Part shown: positions 1 to 11,721 of the stretch, piece by piece
How positions within the stretch are numbered: position 1 is the stretch's first letter
How the letters are laid out: each line of letters opens with the position of its first letter
DNA from: Streptomyces sp. 846.5
Lineage (GTDB): Bacteria; Actinomycetota; Actinomycetes; Streptomycetales; Streptomycetaceae
Assembly (NCBI RefSeq): GCF_004365705.1
Contig: NZ_SOBN01000001.1
Location: 4,760,001-4,824,000, forward strand
Direction of reading: 5' to 3'
DNA length: 64,000 nt
The notes under the pieces: model-generated
What the model was told of the DNA's origin: nothing
The model's database searches: none
Seen by the model: the letters and a program-made list of their open reading frames with translations, nothing else
Position numbers and translations under genes: made by a program

Positions 1-644
1 GCGAGCATGCCGGGGTCGGCGGCAACAGCGGGGACACCTCGGGCTACGGCCGGCTGGTCCGGCCGATCGTGCTGCCCGGGGCTTCGCCCCGGCCGTACGG
101 GCACGGCTGGTTCGACGAGTGCGCCGACGAGCTGGAGGGCGCGCTGGAGGAGCAGGGCCTGGACGTGGGCGCGGTGATCGACAAGACGGTCGTGGACCGG
201 GGCGAGATCACCTTCCATGTCGAGCGGGAGTTCCTGCCGCAGGTGATGAAGACCCTGCGGGACGACCCGGCCCTGCGCTTCGAGCTGTGCACCGGTGTCA
301 GCGGGGTGCACTACCCCGGCGACCGTGGGCGCGAGCTGCACGCGGTCTACCACCTGCGCTCGATCACCCACAACCGGCTGATCCGGGTGGAGACCTCGGC
401 GCCGGACGACGACCCGGTGATCCCCTCCACCGTCGCCGTCTATCCCACCAACGACTGGCACGAGCGGGAGACGTACGACTTCTTCGGCATCGTCTTCGAG
501 GGCCATCCGGCGCTCACCCGGATCATGATGCCGGACGACTGGCTGGGCCACCCGCAGCGCAAGGACTATCCGCTCGGCGGCATCCCCGTCGAGTACAAGG
601 GCGCGCAGATCCCGGCTCCCGACCAGCGGAGGTCGTACAACTGA
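1..644 (+). CDS. nuoC: NADH-quinone oxidoreductase subunit C (5' end outside window)
   Basis: This peripheral-arm subunit of complex I helps form the quinone-reducing module with NuoB and NuoD. The frame is open from base 3, so the start lies before the window. The 30-kDa-subunit signature around [10 protein letters not shown]...[14 protein letters not shown] and the closing KDYPLGG are present. The stop TGA overlaps the nuoD ATG (TGATG), which indicates translational coupling. nuoA and nuoB are expected just upstream, outside the window. The GTG at 69 is an internal codon, not the start. Confidence 0.96.
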   Translation, partial: EHAGVGGNSGDTSGYGRLVRPIVLPGASPRPYGHGWFDECADELEGALEEQGLDVGAVIDKTVVDRGEITFHVEREFLPQVMKTLRDDPALRFELCTGVSGVHYPGDRGRELHAVYHLRSITHNRLIRVETSAPDDDPVIPSTVAVYPTNDWHERETYDFFGIVFEGHPALTRIMMPDDWLGHPQRKDYPLGGIPVEYKGAQIPAPDQRRSYN

Positions 645-1987
645 TGGAGAGTCAGACTCAACAGCAGCCGGAGGCCCCGGGGCGGGAGACGACCGAAGGG
701 CGCGTCTACACCGTCACCGGCGGGGACTGGGACGAGATCGTCACGGCGGCGGCCAAGGCCGACGACGAGCGGATCATCGTCAACATGGGTCCGCAGCACC
801 CCTCCACCCACGGGGTGCTGCGGCTGATCCTGGAGATCGACGGCGAGACCGTCACCGAGGCCAGGTGCGGGATCGGCTATCTGCACACCGGCATCGAGAA
901 GAACATGGAGTTCAGGAACTGGACCCAGGGCACGACCTTCGTGACCCGGATGGACTACCTGACACCGCTGTTCAACGAGACCGCCTACTGCCTCGCGGTG
1001 GAGCGGCTGCTCGGGATCACCGACGACATCCCGGAGCGGGCCACCGTGATCCGGGTGCTGATGATGGAGCTCAACCGGATCTCCTCGCACCTGGTCTGCC
1101 TGGCCACCGGCGGGATGGAGATCGGCTCCACCACCCTGATGATCTACGGGTTCCGCGACCGGGAGATCATCCTCGACATCTTCGAGCTGGTCACCGGGCT
1201 GCGGATGAACCACGCCTACGTCCGCCCCGGCGGCCTGGCGCAGGACCTGCCGCCCGGCGCGCTTGACCAGATCCGCGAGGGCATCAAGACCCTGCGCGGC
1301 CGGATGCACGAGTACGACAAGCTGGCCACCAACAACCCGGTGTTCAAGGCCCGGCTGGTGGACGTCGGCTATCTGGACCTGGCCGGCTGCATGGCGCTGG
1401 GGGCCACCGGTCCCATCCTGCGCTCCACCGGACTGCCGCACGACCTGCGCAAGTCCCAGCCCTACTGCGGCTACGAGCAGTACGACTTCGACGTGCCGAC
1501 CGCCGACACCTGCGACTCCTACGGCCGGTTCCTGATCCGGCTCGCGGAGATGGAGCAGTCGCTGCGGATCGTCGAGCAGTGCCTGGACCGGCTGCGCGGC
1601 GGACCGGGGCGGGTCATGGTCGAGGACAAGAAGATCGCCTGGCCGGCCCAGCTGTCGCTGGGACCGGACGGCATGGGCAACTCGCTGGACCACATCCGCA
1701 CCATCATGGGCGAGTCGATGGAAGCCCTGATCCACCACTTCAAGCTGGTCACCGAGGGCTTCCACGTCCCGGCCGGACAGGCGTACGTGGCGGTGGAGTC
1801 GCCCAAGGGCGAGCTGGGCGTGCACGTCGTCAGCGACGGCGGCACCAGGCCCTACCGGGTGCACTTCCGCGACCCCTCCTTCACCAACCTTCAGTCGATG
1901 GCAGCGATGTGCGAGGGCGGGCAGGTCGCGGACGTCATCGTCGCCGTGGCCGGGATCGACCCCGTGATGGGAGGCGTGGACCGGTGA
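644..1987 (+). CDS. nuoD: NADH-quinone oxidoreductase subunit D (49 kDa)
   Basis: NuoD is the 49-kDa subunit of complex I. It is related to [NiFe]-hydrogenase large subunits and forms the quinone-binding cavity with NuoB. The 447-residue product carries [15 protein letters not shown] near the N-terminus and ends in PVMGGVDR, as the family does. The ATG at 644 is chosen because GGAGG lies at 628-632 and the codon overlaps the nuoC stop. The open frame continues far upstream, but that part is a shadow of nuoC. The nuoD stop overlaps the GTG of nuoE by 4 bp. Confidence 0.97.
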   Translation: MESQTQQQPEAPGRETTEGRVYTVTGGDWDEIVTAAAKADDERIIVNMGPQHPSTHGVLRLILEIDGETVTEARCGIGYLHTGIEKNMEFRNWTQGTTFVTRMDYLTPLFNETAYCLAVERLLGITDDIPERATVIRVLMMELNRISSHLVCLATGGMEIGSTTLMIYGFRDREIILDIFELVTGLRMNHAYVRPGGLAQDLPPGALDQIREGIKTLRGRMHEYDKLATNNPVFKARLVDVGYLDLAGCMALGATGPILRSTGLPHDLRKSQPYCGYEQYDFDVPTADTCDSYGRFLIRLAEMEQSLRIVEQCLDRLRGGPGRVMVEDKKIAWPAQLSLGPDGMGNSLDHIRTIMGESMEALIHHFKLVTEGFHVPAGQAYVAVESPKGELGVHVVSDGGTRPYRVHFRDPSFTNLQSMAAMCEGGQVADVIVAVAGIDPVMGGVDR

Positions 1988-2838
1988 CCACCACTGAGAA
2001 CGAGGCGGGGTCCGGGCCAGGGCCGTCCGGGCCGACGCTGCTCGGGCTGCCCGAGCTGCCGGCCCCGGCCTTCCCGGCCGAGGTACGGGCGAAGCTGGAC
2101 CCGGACGCGGCCGAGCTGATCTCCCGCTACCCGGACAGCCGCTCGGCGCTGCTGCCGCTGCTGCACCTGGTGCAGTCCGCCGAGGGCTTCGTCAGCCGCA
2201 CCGGGATCCGGTACTGCGCCGAGCAGCTGGGGCTGACCACGGCCGAGGTCACCGCGGTGGCGACCTTCTACACCATGTACCGGCGGCGCCCGGCCGGCGA
2301 GTACCACGTGGGCGTGTGCACCAACACGCTGTGCGCGGTCCTCGGCGGCGACGAGATCTTCGCCGAGCTGCAGCAGCACCTGGGCATCGGCAACAACGAG
2401 ACGACCGGGGACGGCACGGTCTCGCTGGAGCACATCGAGTGCAACGCCGCCTGCGACTACGCGCCGGTGGTGATGGTCAACTGGGAGTTCTTCGACAACC
2501 AGACGCCGGAGAGCGCCAAGGAGCTGGTCGACCGGCTGCGGTCGGGCGACGGCGCCGAGGTGCGGCCGACCCGCGGTGCGCGGCTGTGCAGCTTCAAGGA
2601 GACCTCCCGCGTCCTGGCCGGCTTCCCCGACGCCCGCGAGGGCGCGGTGGACGAGTCCGGCGCCGGCGGCGCCCCGACCATGGCCGGCCTGCGGCTGGCC
2701 CGTGGCGAGACCCTGCCGGGCACCGCCGCCGCCACCCGGGTGGTCGCCCCGCGGCACGAGGACCCTCCGCACGACACCGCTGCCGACGCCGCCCCCGCGG
2801 ACGCCGACCCCCGCGACGAGGAAGGACCTCAGGAGTGA
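1984..2838 (+). CDS. nuoE: NADH-quinone oxidoreductase subunit E (24 kDa)
   Basis: NuoE holds the [2Fe-2S] cluster N1a of the NADH dehydrogenase module and works with NuoF. The ligand pattern is visible: VCTNTLC followed by [12 protein letters not shown]. The 284-residue product has a low-complexity Pro/Ala/Asp tail of about 60 residues after the thioredoxin-like core, a frequent actinobacterial extension. The GTG start overlaps the nuoD stop (GTGA), and the stop overlaps the nuoF GTG in the same way. Confidence 0.96.
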   Translation: MTTTENEAGSGPGPSGPTLLGLPELPAPAFPAEVRAKLDPDAAELISRYPDSRSALLPLLHLVQSAEGFVSRTGIRYCAEQLGLTTAEVTAVATFYTMYRRRPAGEYHVGVCTNTLCAVLGGDEIFAELQQHLGIGNNETTGDGTVSLEHIECNAACDYAPVVMVNWEFFDNQTPESAKELVDRLRSGDGAEVRPTRGARLCSFKETSRVLAGFPDAREGAVDESGAGGAPTMAGLRLARGETLPGTAAATRVVAPRHEDPPHDTAADAAPADADPRDEEGPQE

Positions 2839-4211
2839 CCGCCGAGCACCCGGAGAAGCTGCTCTCCCCGGTCCTGTCCGACAGCTGGGACGACGACCGC
2901 CCCTGGACGCTGGACACCTACCGGCGGCACGACGGCTACAAGGGCCTGCACGAGGCCCTGCGGATGGACCCCGACGCGGTGATCGCGCTGGTCAAGGACG
3001 CCGGACTGCGGGGGAGGGGCGGCGCCGGGTTCCCGACCGGGATGAAGTGGCAGTTCATCCCGCAGGGCGACGGCAAGCCGCACTACCTGGTGGTCAACGC
3101 GGACGAGTCCGAGCCGGGCACCTGCAAGGACATCCCGCTGCTGTTCGCCAACCCGCACGCGCTGATCGAAGGCATGATCATCGCGAGCTATGCGATCCGC
3201 TGCAGCCACGCCTTCATCTACCTGCGCGGCGAGACCGTGCCGGTGCTGCGGCGGCTGCATGCGGCGGTCGCCGAGGCGTACGCGGCCGGATACCTCGGCA
3301 AGGACGTGCTGGGCTCCGGCTTCGACCTCGACATCACCGTGCACGCCGGGGCCGGCGCCTACATCTGCGGCGAGGAGACGGCGCTGCTGGACTCCCTGGA
3401 GGGCCGACGCGGCCAGCCCCGGCTGCGGCCGCCGTTCCCGGCCATCGCCGGGCTCTACGCCTGCCCGACCGTGGTCAACAACGTCGAGTCGATCGCCTCG
3501 GTGCCCAGCATCCTGCACCGGGGCAAGGAGTGGTTCCGCTCGATGGGCAGCGAGAAGTCGCCCGGCTTCACGCTCTACTCGCTCTCCGGCCATGTCACCA
3601 ACCCGGGGCAGTACGAGGCCCCGCTCGGCATCACGCTCCGTCAGCTCCTGGACATCACCGGGGGAGTGAGGGAGGGTCACCGGCTGAAGTTCTGGACCCC
3701 GGGCGGCTCCTCCACCCCGATGTTCACCGAGGAGCACCTCGACGTCTCCCTCGACTACGAGGGCGTCGCCGCGGCCGGGTCGATGCTCGGCACCAAGGCG
3801 CTGCAGATCTTCGACGAGACCACCTGCGTGGTCCGCGCGGTCACCCGCTGGACCGAGTTCTACGCCCATGAGTCCTGCGGCAAGTGCACCCCCTGCCGCG
3901 AGGGGACGTACTGGCTGGTCCAGCTGCTGCGCCGGATCGAGGCCGGCAAGGGCGTCGAGGGCGACCTGGAGAAGCTGAACGACATCGCCGACAACATCAA
4001 CGGCAAGTCCTTCTGCGCCCTCGGCGACGGCGCCGCCAGTCCGATCTTCTCCTCGCTGCAGTACTTCCGCGAGGAGTACGAGCAGCACCTCCGCGAGGGC
4101 CGCTGCCCGTTCGACCCGGCCGCCTCCACGGTCTGGGCCGACGACGCCCGCGGCCGGCGCGGCTACGTACCCACCCATCAGTCCGCCCAGGAGAAGGGGG
4201 TGCTCGCATGA
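2835..4211 (+). CDS. nuoF: NADH-quinone oxidoreductase subunit F (51 kDa)
   Basis: NuoF binds NADH and FMN and is where electrons enter complex I. Visible motifs are [13 protein letters not shown] (NADH/FMN site), [14 protein letters not shown], and the [4Fe-4S] N3 ligands in [12 protein letters not shown] with the fourth Cys in [12 protein letters not shown]. The product is 458 residues, normal for the family. The GTG start at 2835 lies in an AGGAGTGA overlap with the nuoE stop. Confidence 0.97.
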   Translation: MTAEHPEKLLSPVLSDSWDDDRPWTLDTYRRHDGYKGLHEALRMDPDAVIALVKDAGLRGRGGAGFPTGMKWQFIPQGDGKPHYLVVNADESEPGTCKDIPLLFANPHALIEGMIIASYAIRCSHAFIYLRGETVPVLRRLHAAVAEAYAAGYLGKDVLGSGFDLDITVHAGAGAYICGEETALLDSLEGRRGQPRLRPPFPAIAGLYACPTVVNNVESIASVPSILHRGKEWFRSMGSEKSPGFTLYSLSGHVTNPGQYEAPLGITLRQLLDITGGVREGHRLKFWTPGGSSTPMFTEEHLDVSLDYEGVAAAGSMLGTKALQIFDETTCVVRAVTRWTEFYAHESCGKCTPCREGTYWLVQLLRRIEAGKGVEGDLEKLNDIADNINGKSFCALGDGAASPIFSSLQYFREEYEQHLREGRCPFDPAASTVWADDARGRRGYVPTHQSAQEKGVLA

Positions 4212-6691
4212 CGACCGTGGCCAACACCCCTGGGACTCCGGCGGCTCCACCACCCGAGGAGCTTCTGGCCGTCACCATCGACGGCATCCAGATGCACGTG
4301 CCCAAGGGCACCCTCATCATCCGCGCCGCCGAGATGATCGGCGTGCAGGTCCCGCGCTTCTGCGACCACCCGCTGCTGGACCCGGTCGGGGCCTGCCGCC
4401 AGTGCATCGTCGAGGTCGAGGGCCAGCGCAAGCCGGTCGCCTCCTGCACCATGACGGTGACCGACGGCATGGTCGTCAGCACCCAGGTCACCTCGCCGGT
4501 CGCCGAGAAGGCGCAGCACGGCGTGATGGAGCTGCTGCTGATCAACCACCCGCTGGACTGCCCGGTCTGCGACAAGGGCGGCGAGTGCCCGCTGCAGAAC
4601 CAGGCGCTGTCGCACGGCCAGTCCGACAGCCGCTTCGAGGGCGTCAAGCGCACCTATGAGAAGCCGATCCCGATCAGCACCCAGGTGCTGCTGGACCGCG
4701 AGCGCTGCGTGCTGTGCGCGCGCTGCACCCGGTTCAGCGAGCAGATCGCCGGTGACCCCTTCATCGACCTGCTGGAGCGCGGGGCGCTGGAGCAGGTCGG
4801 CATCGGGGAGGGCGACGACTTCCGCTCGTACTTCTCCGGCAACACCATCCAGATCTGCCCGGTGGGCGCGCTGACCTCGGCCGCCTACCGGTTCCGCTCG
4901 CGCCCCTTCGACCTGGTCTCCTCGCCCAGCGTGTGCGAGCACTGCTCCTCCGGCTGCGCGATCCGCACCGACCACCGGCGCGGCAAGGTGATGCGCCGGC
5001 TGGCCGGGGACGACCCGGCGGTGAACGAGGAGTGGTCCTGCGACAAGGGCCGCTTCGGCTTCCGCTACGGGCAGTCGCGGGAGCGGCTGACCACCCCGCT
5101 GGTGCGGGGTGCGGGCGGCGAGCTGGAGCCGGCCAGTTGGCCGGAGGCACTGCGGGCGGCCGCGGCCGGGCTGGTACGGGGCCGTACCGGGGTGCTGGTC
5201 GGCGGCAGGTCCACCATCGAGGACGCCTACGCCTACGCCAAGTTCGCGCGGGCGGTGCTGGGCACCAACGACGTCGACTTCCGGTCCCGGATCCACACTG
5301 CGGAGGAGGCCGACTTCCTGGCCGCCGTGGTCGCCGGCCGCGGCATCGACGTGGACGGCAGCGGGGTGAGCTACCAGCAGCTGGAGGCCGCTCCGGCGGC
5401 GCTGATGGTCGGCTTCGAGCCGGAGGAGGAGTCGCCGATCGTCTTCCTGCGGCTGCGCAAGGCCGCCAGGACCAAGGGGCTCAAGGTCTTCAGCGTGGCC
5501 GCCTACGCCACCCGCGGGCTCAGCAAGCTGGGCGGCGCGCTGCTCCCGGCCGCGCCCGGCACCGAGGCCGAGTGGCTGGAGGCGCTGGCCGAGGGCGACC
5601 CCCTGGACGGCGACGCCGGCCGCGCCGCCGAACTGCTGCGGCAGCCCGGCGCGGTGCTGCTGGTCGGCGAGCGGCTGGCGGGGACGCCGGGCGCGCTGAG
5701 CGCGGCGGTCCGGCTGGCCCGGGCCTCGGGCGCACGGCTGGCCTGGATCCCGCGCCGCGCGGGTGAGCGCGGCGCGGTCGAGGCCGGCGCACTGCCGGGC
5801 CTGCTGCCCGGCGGACGTCCCGGCACCGACCCTGACGCCCGCCGGCAGATCGCCGCGGCCTGGGGCCTGGACGGACTGCCCGAGCGCTTCGGCCGCGACA
5901 CCGCCGGCATCCTCACCGCCGCCGCCAACGGCGAACTGGACGCCCTGGTCGTCGGCGGGGTCGAGACCACTGACCTGCCCGATCCGGCCTCCGCCGAGGA
6001 GGCCCTGTCCAGGGCCGGCTTCGTGGTCAGCCTGGAGCTGCGGCCCTCCGCCGTCACCGAGCACGCCGACGTGGTGTTCCCGGTCGCGGCGGTCGCCGAG
6101 AAGGCCGGGGCGTTCATGGACTGGGAGGGCCGGATCAGGTTCTTCGAACCGGCTCTGAAGGCCGATCAGATGACCACCCGTCATCTCTCCTCGGACCTCC
6201 GGGTCCTGCACATGATCGCCGATGCGATGGGCGACAGCCTCCGGCTCCCGGACATCACCGCGGCCCGCCGCGAGCTGGACGGGCTCGGCGCCTGGCACGG
6301 CGACCGGGTCGACGCACCGACCGAACTCGCCCGTCCGCTGCCCCGTCCGAGCGCCGGCGAGGCCGTGCTCGGCGGCTGGCGGCTGCTGCTGGACAACGGC
6401 GCGCTCCAGGAGGGCGACACCGCCCTCGCCGGAACCCGCCACCCCGCCGTCGCCCGGCTCTCGCCCGCCACCGCGGCCGAGGTCGGCATCGCCGACGGCG
6501 CCCCGCTCAGCGTCACCGGACCGGCCGGCAGCCTCACCCTGCCGCTGCTGATCACTCCCGAACTGCCCGACCGGGTGGTCTGGATCCCGCTCAACTCCAC
6601 CCCCGGTGGCTCCTTCCGCACCCTCGGAGCGACCCCCGGCCGGGTGGTCGGGCTCGCGCAGGCCCCTGCCGTCACGGAGGCGAACCGATGA
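4208..6691 (+). CDS. nuoG: NADH-quinone oxidoreductase subunit G (iron-sulfur)
   Basis: NuoG carries the electron wire from NuoF towards NuoI. The N-terminus is a ferredoxin-like domain with [2Fe-2S] ligands from about residue 52 (RFCDHPLL...GACRQC). It is followed by the His/Cys cluster [17 protein letters not shown] and the 4Fe-4S ligands RCVLCARC...QICPVGAL. A further CEHCSSGC...C motif should hold the extra N7 cluster found in some bacteria. The rest is a molybdopterin-oxidoreductase-like domain. Length is 827 residues. The ATG overlaps the nuoF stop. Confidence 0.96.
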   Translation: MTTVANTPGTPAAPPPEELLAVTIDGIQMHVPKGTLIIRAAEMIGVQVPRFCDHPLLDPVGACRQCIVEVEGQRKPVASCTMTVTDGMVVSTQVTSPVAEKAQHGVMELLLINHPLDCPVCDKGGECPLQNQALSHGQSDSRFEGVKRTYEKPIPISTQVLLDRERCVLCARCTRFSEQIAGDPFIDLLERGALEQVGIGEGDDFRSYFSGNTIQICPVGALTSAAYRFRSRPFDLVSSPSVCEHCSSGCAIRTDHRRGKVMRRLAGDDPAVNEEWSCDKGRFGFRYGQSRERLTTPLVRGAGGELEPASWPEALRAAAAGLVRGRTGVLVGGRSTIEDAYAYAKFARAVLGTNDVDFRSRIHTAEEADFLAAVVAGRGIDVDGSGVSYQQLEAAPAALMVGFEPEEESPIVFLRLRKAARTKGLKVFSVAAYATRGLSKLGGALLPAAPGTEAEWLEALAEGDPLDGDAGRAAELLRQPGAVLLVGERLAGTPGALSAAVRLARASGARLAWIPRRAGERGAVEAGALPGLLPGGRPGTDPDARRQIAAAWGLDGLPERFGRDTAGILTAAANGELDALVVGGVETTDLPDPASAEEALSRAGFVVSLELRPSAVTEHADVVFPVAAVAEKAGAFMDWEGRIRFFEPALKADQMTTRHLSSDLRVLHMIADAMGDSLRLPDITAARRELDGLGAWHGDRVDAPTELARPLPRPSAGEAVLGGWRLLLDNGALQEGDTALAGTRHPAVARLSPATAAEVGIADGAPLSVTGPAGSLTLPLLITPELPDRVVWIPLNSTPGGSFRTLGATPGRVVGLAQAPAVTEANR

Positions 6692-8040
6692 GCACGCCCG
6701 CACTCCACCTCGCGGCCAGTCAGCTGGCCGCCGAGGACCTCAGCGTCTTCGGGGTCGACCCCTGGTGGCTGGTCGTCATCAAGGCCGTGTTCTGCTTCGC
6801 CTTCCTGGTCGTCACCGTGCTCATCGCCATCGTGTGGGAGCGCAAGGTCGTCGCCTGGATGCAGCTGCGGATCGGCCCCAACCGGCACGGCCCCTGGGGC
6901 ATGCTGCAGAGCCTCGCCGACGGCGTGAAGCTGGCCCTCAAGGAGGACCTGGTCGTCACCGCCTCCGACAAGGTGGTCTTCATCCTCGCCCCGGTGATCT
7001 CCGCCATCCCGGCCTTCCTGGCCGTCGCGGTGATCCCGTTCGGCCCGGCCGACCACGAGATCAGCATCTTCGGCACCAGGACCACGATGCAGCTGACCGA
7101 CCTCCCGGTGGCGATGCTCTACATCCTCGCCGCGGCCTCCGTCGGGATCTACGGCATCGTGCTGGCCGGCTGGGCCTCGGGCTCGACCTACCCGCTGCTC
7201 GGCGGGGTGCGTTCGGCGGCCCAGATGGTGTCCTACGAGATCGCGATGGGCCTGTCCTTCGCGGCGGTGTTCATCTACTCGGGCTCGATGTCCACCTCGG
7301 CCATCGTCGACGCGCAGACCCACACCTGGTTCGTCTGCCTGCTGCCGGTCAGCTTCGTCATCTACGTCATCTCGATGGTCGGCGAGACCAACCGGGCCCC
7401 CTTCGACCTCCCCGAGGCCGAGGGCGAGCTGGTGGGCGGCTTCAACACCGAGTACTCCTCGCTGAAGTTCGCGATGTTCATGCTGGCCGAGTACATCAAC
7501 ATGGTCACCGTCTCCGCCGTAGCCTCCATCCTGTTCCTGGGCGGCTGGCGGGCCCCCTGGCCGATCAGCAGCTTCTGGGCCGGGGCCAACCACGGCTGGT
7601 GGCCGCTGCTGTGGATGATCGTCAAGATCCAGCTGCTGCTGTTCTTCTTCATCTGGCTCCGCGGCACCCTGCCCCGGCTGCGCTACGACCAGTTCATGAA
7701 GCTGGGGTGGAAGGTCCTCATCCCGGTGTCGCTGGTCTGGCTGGTCATGGTGGCCACCTTCCGGGCGCTGCGGAACAAGGGCTACAGCTTCGGCACCGAC
7801 GTGCTGTACGTGGGCGGGGCCGTGGTGGTCCTGCTGCTGCTCTCCATCGTCTGGGACATGCTCCGCAAGCGGGAGGAGCCTGCGGCGGCGGCAGCAGGAG
7901 AGCAGCCCGCGTTCGACCCGATGGCGGGCGGCTTCCCGGTACCGCCGCTGCCGGGTCAGCAGCTTCCCCCCGTACCGCGCCGCAGGTCGCGGACGCCCGA
8001 ATCCGTAGCAGCACTGAAGGGAGCGGACGAGGATGCCTGA
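6688..8040 (+). CDS. nuoH: NADH-quinone oxidoreductase subunit H
   Basis: This integral membrane subunit connects the peripheral and membrane arms and lines the quinone channel. The 450-residue sequence has about eight hydrophobic segments and the family signature [28 protein letters not shown] Pro/Ala-rich cytoplasmic tail of about 50 residues follows the last helix. The ATG overlaps the nuoG stop by 4 bp, with GGAGG just upstream. Confidence 0.97.
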   Translation: MSTPALHLAASQLAAEDLSVFGVDPWWLVVIKAVFCFAFLVVTVLIAIVWERKVVAWMQLRIGPNRHGPWGMLQSLADGVKLALKEDLVVTASDKVVFILAPVISAIPAFLAVAVIPFGPADHEISIFGTRTTMQLTDLPVAMLYILAAASVGIYGIVLAGWASGSTYPLLGGVRSAAQMVSYEIAMGLSFAAVFIYSGSMSTSAIVDAQTHTWFVCLLPVSFVIYVISMVGETNRAPFDLPEAEGELVGGFNTEYSSLKFAMFMLAEYINMVTVSAVASILFLGGWRAPWPISSFWAGANHGWWPLLWMIVKIQLLLFFFIWLRGTLPRLRYDQFMKLGWKVLIPVSLVWLVMVATFRALRNKGYSFGTDVLYVGGAVVVLLLLSIVWDMLRKREEPAAAAAGEQPAFDPMAGGFPVPPLPGQQLPPVPRRRSRTPESVAALKGADEDA

Positions 8041-8614
8041 GAACATTCTGGGCCCCGCAGCCGGCTTCGGCGTGACCTTCTCGGCCATGTTCAAGAAGCG
8101 GCTCACCGAGCAGTACCCGGAGTACAAGAAGCCCACCGCGCCGCGCTTCCACGGCCGCCACCAGCTCAACCGGCACCCGGACGGGCTGGAGAAGTGCATC
8201 GGCTGCGAGCTGTGCGCCTGGGCCTGCCCGGCGGACGCGATCTACGTCGAGGGCGCGGACAACACCGAGGAGGAGCGCTACTCCCCGGGTGAGCGCTACG
8301 GACGCGTCTACCAGATCAACTACGCCCGCTGCATCCTCTGCGGACTGTGCATCGAGGCCTGCCCGACCCGGGCGCTGACGATGACCAACGAGTACGAGCT
8401 GGCGGACAGCAGCCGCGAGTCGCTGATCTTCACCAAGGAGCAGCTGCTGGTCGGCCTCACCGAGGGCATGGTCGACTCACCGCACTCGATCTTCCCCGGG
8501 ACCGACGAGGGCGACTACTACCGCGGGCTGGTCACCGAGGCCGCCCCCGGGACGGTCCGTCAGGTCGCCGTCAGCAAGGGCGAACAGCCCACGGAGGAAG
8601 GTGCGTCGGCGTGA
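8033..8614 (+). CDS. nuoI: NADH-quinone oxidoreductase subunit I
   Basis: NuoI carries the two [4Fe-4S] clusters N6a and N6b that pass electrons to NuoB. Both ferredoxin motifs are intact: [12 protein letters not shown] and [12 protein letters not shown]. The product is 193 residues. Its ATG lies inside the last codons of nuoH (8-bp overlap), and its stop overlaps the nuoJ GTG. Confidence 0.97.
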   Translation: MPENILGPAAGFGVTFSAMFKKRLTEQYPEYKKPTAPRFHGRHQLNRHPDGLEKCIGCELCAWACPADAIYVEGADNTEEERYSPGERYGRVYQINYARCILCGLCIEACPTRALTMTNEYELADSSRESLIFTKEQLLVGLTEGMVDSPHSIFPGTDEGDYYRGLVTEAAPGTVRQVAVSKGEQPTEEGASA

Positions 8615-9510
8615 TCGACCTCGCCACCCCCCTCACCGGGGCCGCGTCCACCGGGGAGGCCGTCCAGTTCTGGGTCCTCGCGGTGATCGCGGTCGCCGGG
8701 GCGCTGGGCATGGTGCTCTGCCGCAAAGCGGTGCACTCGGCGCTCTGCCTCGCCGCGACGATGATCTCGCTGGCCGTCTGCTACATGGCCGAGGGCGCGG
8801 TCTTCCTGGGCGTCGTCCAGATCGTCGTCTACACCGGCGCGATCATGATGCTGTTCCTCTTCGTGGTGATGCTGGTCGGCGTCAGCGCCGAGGACACCGT
8901 GAAGGACGCGCTCAAGGGCCAGCGGATCGCGGCCGTCGTCGCCGGGCTCGGCTTCGGCGTGCTGCTGATCGCCGGTATCGCCAACGCCAAGCTGCGGACC
9001 TTCACCGGGGTCGGCGCCGCCAACGCCAAGGCCGGCGGCAACGTCCAGGGCCTGGCCGCGCTGATCTTCACCAAGTACGTCTGGGCCTTCGAGGTCACCG
9101 GCGCGCTGCTGATCACCGCCGCCATCGGCGCGATGGTGCTGACGCACCGTGAGCACACCGAGGAGAAGCAGTCGCAGCGCGACCTGGCCGAGCGCCGGGT
9201 CCGGCTGGGCACCCAGGTCACCCCGCTGCCGGCCCCCGGCGTCTACGCCCGCCACAACGCGGTGGACGTCCCGGGCCTGCTGCCGGACGGCACGCCGTCC
9301 GAGCTCACCGTCAACCCGACGCTGCGGGCCCGCGGCCAGATGCGCGACGTCAGCGGCGACCTGCTGGACCGGATGGGCGAGCTGGAGGCGAGCACCGCAG
9401 GGTGGCTCGGCCGCCGGACGCCCAAGCCCCGGCACAGCACCGAGCTGGCGAAGGCACCGGCTGCGGCACCGGCACCGGCCGCGACCCCGGATGTGGAGGA
9501 GAACGAATGA
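8611..9510 (+). CDS. nuoJ: NADH-quinone oxidoreductase subunit J
   Basis: This membrane-arm subunit of complex I has about five hydrophobic segments in its first 170 residues, including the conserved stretch [21 protein letters not shown]. The 299-residue product is longer than the E. coli protein because of a soluble, Pro/Ala-rich C-terminal extension. The GTG at 8611 overlaps the nuoI stop. The frame is open further upstream, but only as a shadow of nuoI. Confidence 0.95.
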   Translation: MIDLATPLTGAASTGEAVQFWVLAVIAVAGALGMVLCRKAVHSALCLAATMISLAVCYMAEGAVFLGVVQIVVYTGAIMMLFLFVVMLVGVSAEDTVKDALKGQRIAAVVAGLGFGVLLIAGIANAKLRTFTGVGAANAKAGGNVQGLAALIFTKYVWAFEVTGALLITAAIGAMVLTHREHTEEKQSQRDLAERRVRLGTQVTPLPAPGVYARHNAVDVPGLLPDGTPSELTVNPTLRARGQMRDVSGDLLDRMGELEASTAGWLGRRTPKPRHSTELAKAPAAAPAPAATPDVEENE

Positions 9511-9806
9511 ACCCCGTCAACTACCTCTACCTGGCGGCGCTGCTGTTCACCATCGGCGCCACCGGCGTCCTGGTCCGGCGCAACGCGATCGTGCTCTTCA
9601 TGTGCGTCGAGCTGATGCTGAACGCCTCCAACCTGGCCCTGGTCACCTTCTCCCGGCTGCACGGCAACCTGGACGGGCAGATCATCGCCTTCTTCACCAT
9701 GGTGGTCGCCGCGGCCGAGGTCGTCGTCGGTCTCGCGATCATCGTGAGTGTCTTCCGCACCCGTCACTCGGCCTCGGTCGACGACACCAACCTCATGAAG
9801 CTGTAG
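9507..9806 (+). CDS. nuoK: NADH-quinone oxidoreductase subunit K
   Basis: NuoK is a small, three-helix, MrpC-like antiporter-type subunit. The 99 residues contain the conserved helix [17 protein letters not shown] with its buried Glu and a second acidic site in [13 protein letters not shown]. The ATG at 9507 overlaps the nuoJ stop (ATGA). An upstream in-frame ATG at 9402 lies inside nuoJ and is not used. Confidence 0.96.
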   Translation: MNPVNYLYLAALLFTIGATGVLVRRNAIVLFMCVELMLNASNLALVTFSRLHGNLDGQIIAFFTMVVAAAEVVVGLAIIVSVFRTRHSASVDDTNLMKL

Positions 9807-9825
9807 CGGCGGAGGCTGACAGACC

Positions 9826-11721
9826 GTGGACAATCTCATCCCCGTACTGGTTGGGCTGCCCCTGGCCGGAGCCGCCGTGCTCCTGCTGGGCGGTCGCCGC
9901 CTGGACCGCTTCGGCCACTGGCTGGGCGTCCTGGCCTCCACCGCCTCCTTCGGCGTGGGGCTCGCCCTCTTCTTCGACATGCTGAGCCGCTCGACCGCGC
10001 AGCGCCCGGCCTTCGACCACCTCTTCACCTGGGTGCCGGTCGAGGGGTTCCAGGCCCAGGTCGGTTTCCAACTCGACCAGCTCTCGGTCGTGTTCGTGCT
10101 GCTGATCACCGGCGTCGGCTCGCTGATCCATCTCTACTCGGTCGGCTACATGGCGCACGACGAGCGCCGCCGCCGCTTCTTCGGCTATCTCAACCTCTTC
10201 CTGGCGGCCATGCTGCTGCTGGTCCTCGCCGACAACTACCTGCTGCTGTACGTCGGCTGGGAGGGCGTGGGCCTGGCCTCGTACCTGCTGATCGGCTTCT
10301 GGCAGCACAAGCCCAGCGCGGCCACCGCCGCCAAGAAGGCGTTCCTGGTCAACCGCGTGGGCGACATCGGCCTCTCGGTCGCCATCATGCTGATGTTCAG
10401 CACCTTCGGGACCTTCGCCTTCGGCCCGGTCTTCGGCGCAGCCCACACCGCCTCGCAGGGGACGCTGACCGGCATCGGACTGATGCTGCTGCTCGCCGCC
10501 TGCGGCAAGTCGGCGCAGGTGCCGCTGCAGTCCTGGCTCGGCGACGCGATGGAGGGCCCGACCCCGGTCTCGGCCCTGATCCACGCCGCCACCATGGTCA
10601 CCGCCGGCGTCTACCTGATCACCCGCTCCAGCGCCATCTTCAACCTCGCCCCGACCGCGCAGCTGGCGACGGTGTGCGTGGGAGCGGTGACGCTGCTGTT
10701 CGGTGCCATCGTCGGTTGCGCCAAGGACGACATCAAGAAGGCCCTGGCCGGGTCGACGATGTCGCAGATCGGCTACATGGTGATGGCGGCCGGGCTCGGC
10801 CCGATCGGCTATGTCTTCGCGATCATGCACCTGGTCACCCACGGCTTCTTCAAGGCCGGGCTGTTCCTCGGCGCCGGCTCGGTGATGCACGGCATGAACG
10901 ACGAGGTCGACATGCGCAAGTACGGCGGACTGCGCAGCTACATGCCGCTGACCTTCGTCACCTTCGGCCTCGGCTACCTCGCCATCATCGGATTCCCGGG
11001 CCTGTCCGGTTACTTCTCCAAGGACAAGATCATCGAGGCGGCCTTCGCCCACGGCGGCGGCGAGGGCTGGATCCTCGGCTGCGCCGCCCTGGTCGGCGCC
11101 GCGGTCACCGCGTTCTACATGACCCGGGTGATGCTGATGACCTTCTTCGGCCAGAAGCGCTGGGTCCCGGACGCGGAGGGCCACGAGCCGCATCCGCACG
11201 AGTCCCCGAAGACCATGGGCATCCCCATGGTGGTGCTGGCCTTCGGCTCGGTCTTCGCCGGTGGCCTGTTCGCCTGGAACAGCTCCTTCGTGAAGTGGCT
11301 GACCCCGGTCACCGGCCACGACGAGGGCCACTCCCCGCTGAGCAGCCTGACCGTCTCCGGCGTCACCTTCGCGGTGATCGCCCTCGGCGTCCTGGTCTCC
11401 TGGCTGATGTACGGACGGCAGCCGGTCCCGGCCACCGCCCCGGTCGGCTCGCTGCTCACCCGCGCGGCCCGCCGCGACCTGCTGCAGGACGACTTCAACC
11501 ATGTCGTGCTGGTCGGCGGCGGCACGCACCTCACCCGCTTCCTGGTCTACCTCGACGCCAAGGGCTTCGACGGCGTGGTCAACGGCATCGCCGCCGCCGT
11601 CGGCGGCACCTCGGGCCGGATGCGAAAGCTGCAGAACGGCTACGTCCGCTCCTACGCGCTGTCGATGTTCGGCGGTGCGCTGGTGCTGGTCGCCACCACT
11701 CTCCTGATGAGGGCCGTATGA
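9826..11721 (+). CDS. nuoL: NADH-quinone oxidoreductase subunit L
   Basis: NuoL is the distal Mrp-antiporter-like proton channel of complex I. It has 631 residues and many transmembrane segments. Recognisable family motifs are [18 protein letters not shown], the [32 protein letters not shown] region, and ITHGFFKA-like residues ([13 protein letters not shown]). The GTG start has GGAGG about 12 nt upstream, and 19 bp separate it from nuoK, the largest gap in the operon here. Confidence 0.97.
   Translation: MDNLIPVLVGLPLAGAAVLLLGGRRLDRFGHWLGVLASTASFGVGLALFFDMLSRSTAQRPAFDHLFTWVPVEGFQAQVGFQLDQLSVVFVLLITGVGSLIHLYSVGYMAHDERRRRFFGYLNLFLAAMLLLVLADNYLLLYVGWEGVGLASYLLIGFWQHKPSAATAAKKAFLVNRVGDIGLSVAIMLMFSTFGTFAFGPVFGAAHTASQGTLTGIGLMLLLAACGKSAQVPLQSWLGDAMEGPTPVSALIHAATMVTAGVYLITRSSAIFNLAPTAQLATVCVGAVTLLFGAIVGCAKDDIKKALAGSTMSQIGYMVMAAGLGPIGYVFAIMHLVTHGFFKAGLFLGAGSVMHGMNDEVDMRKYGGLRSYMPLTFVTFGLGYLAIIGFPGLSGYFSKDKIIEAAFAHGGGEGWILGCAALVGAAVTAFYMTRVMLMTFFGQKRWVPDAEGHEPHPHESPKTMGIPMVVLAFGSVFAGGLFAWNSSFVKWLTPVTGHDEGHSPLSSLTVSGVTFAVIALGVLVSWLMYGRQPVPATAPVGSLLTRAARRDLLQDDFNHVVLVGGGTHLTRFLVYLDAKGFDGVVNGIAAAVGGTSGRMRKLQNGYVRSYALSMFGGALVLVATTLLMRAV

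Noticed and set aside
566-4253. Long open frames antisense to nuoD-nuoF (for example 566-1864 and 2829-4253)
   Set aside because: High GC keeps opposite frames open. Translations are rich in Gly/Arg/Gln/Val repeats and lack domains, whereas the + strand encodes clear complex I subunits.
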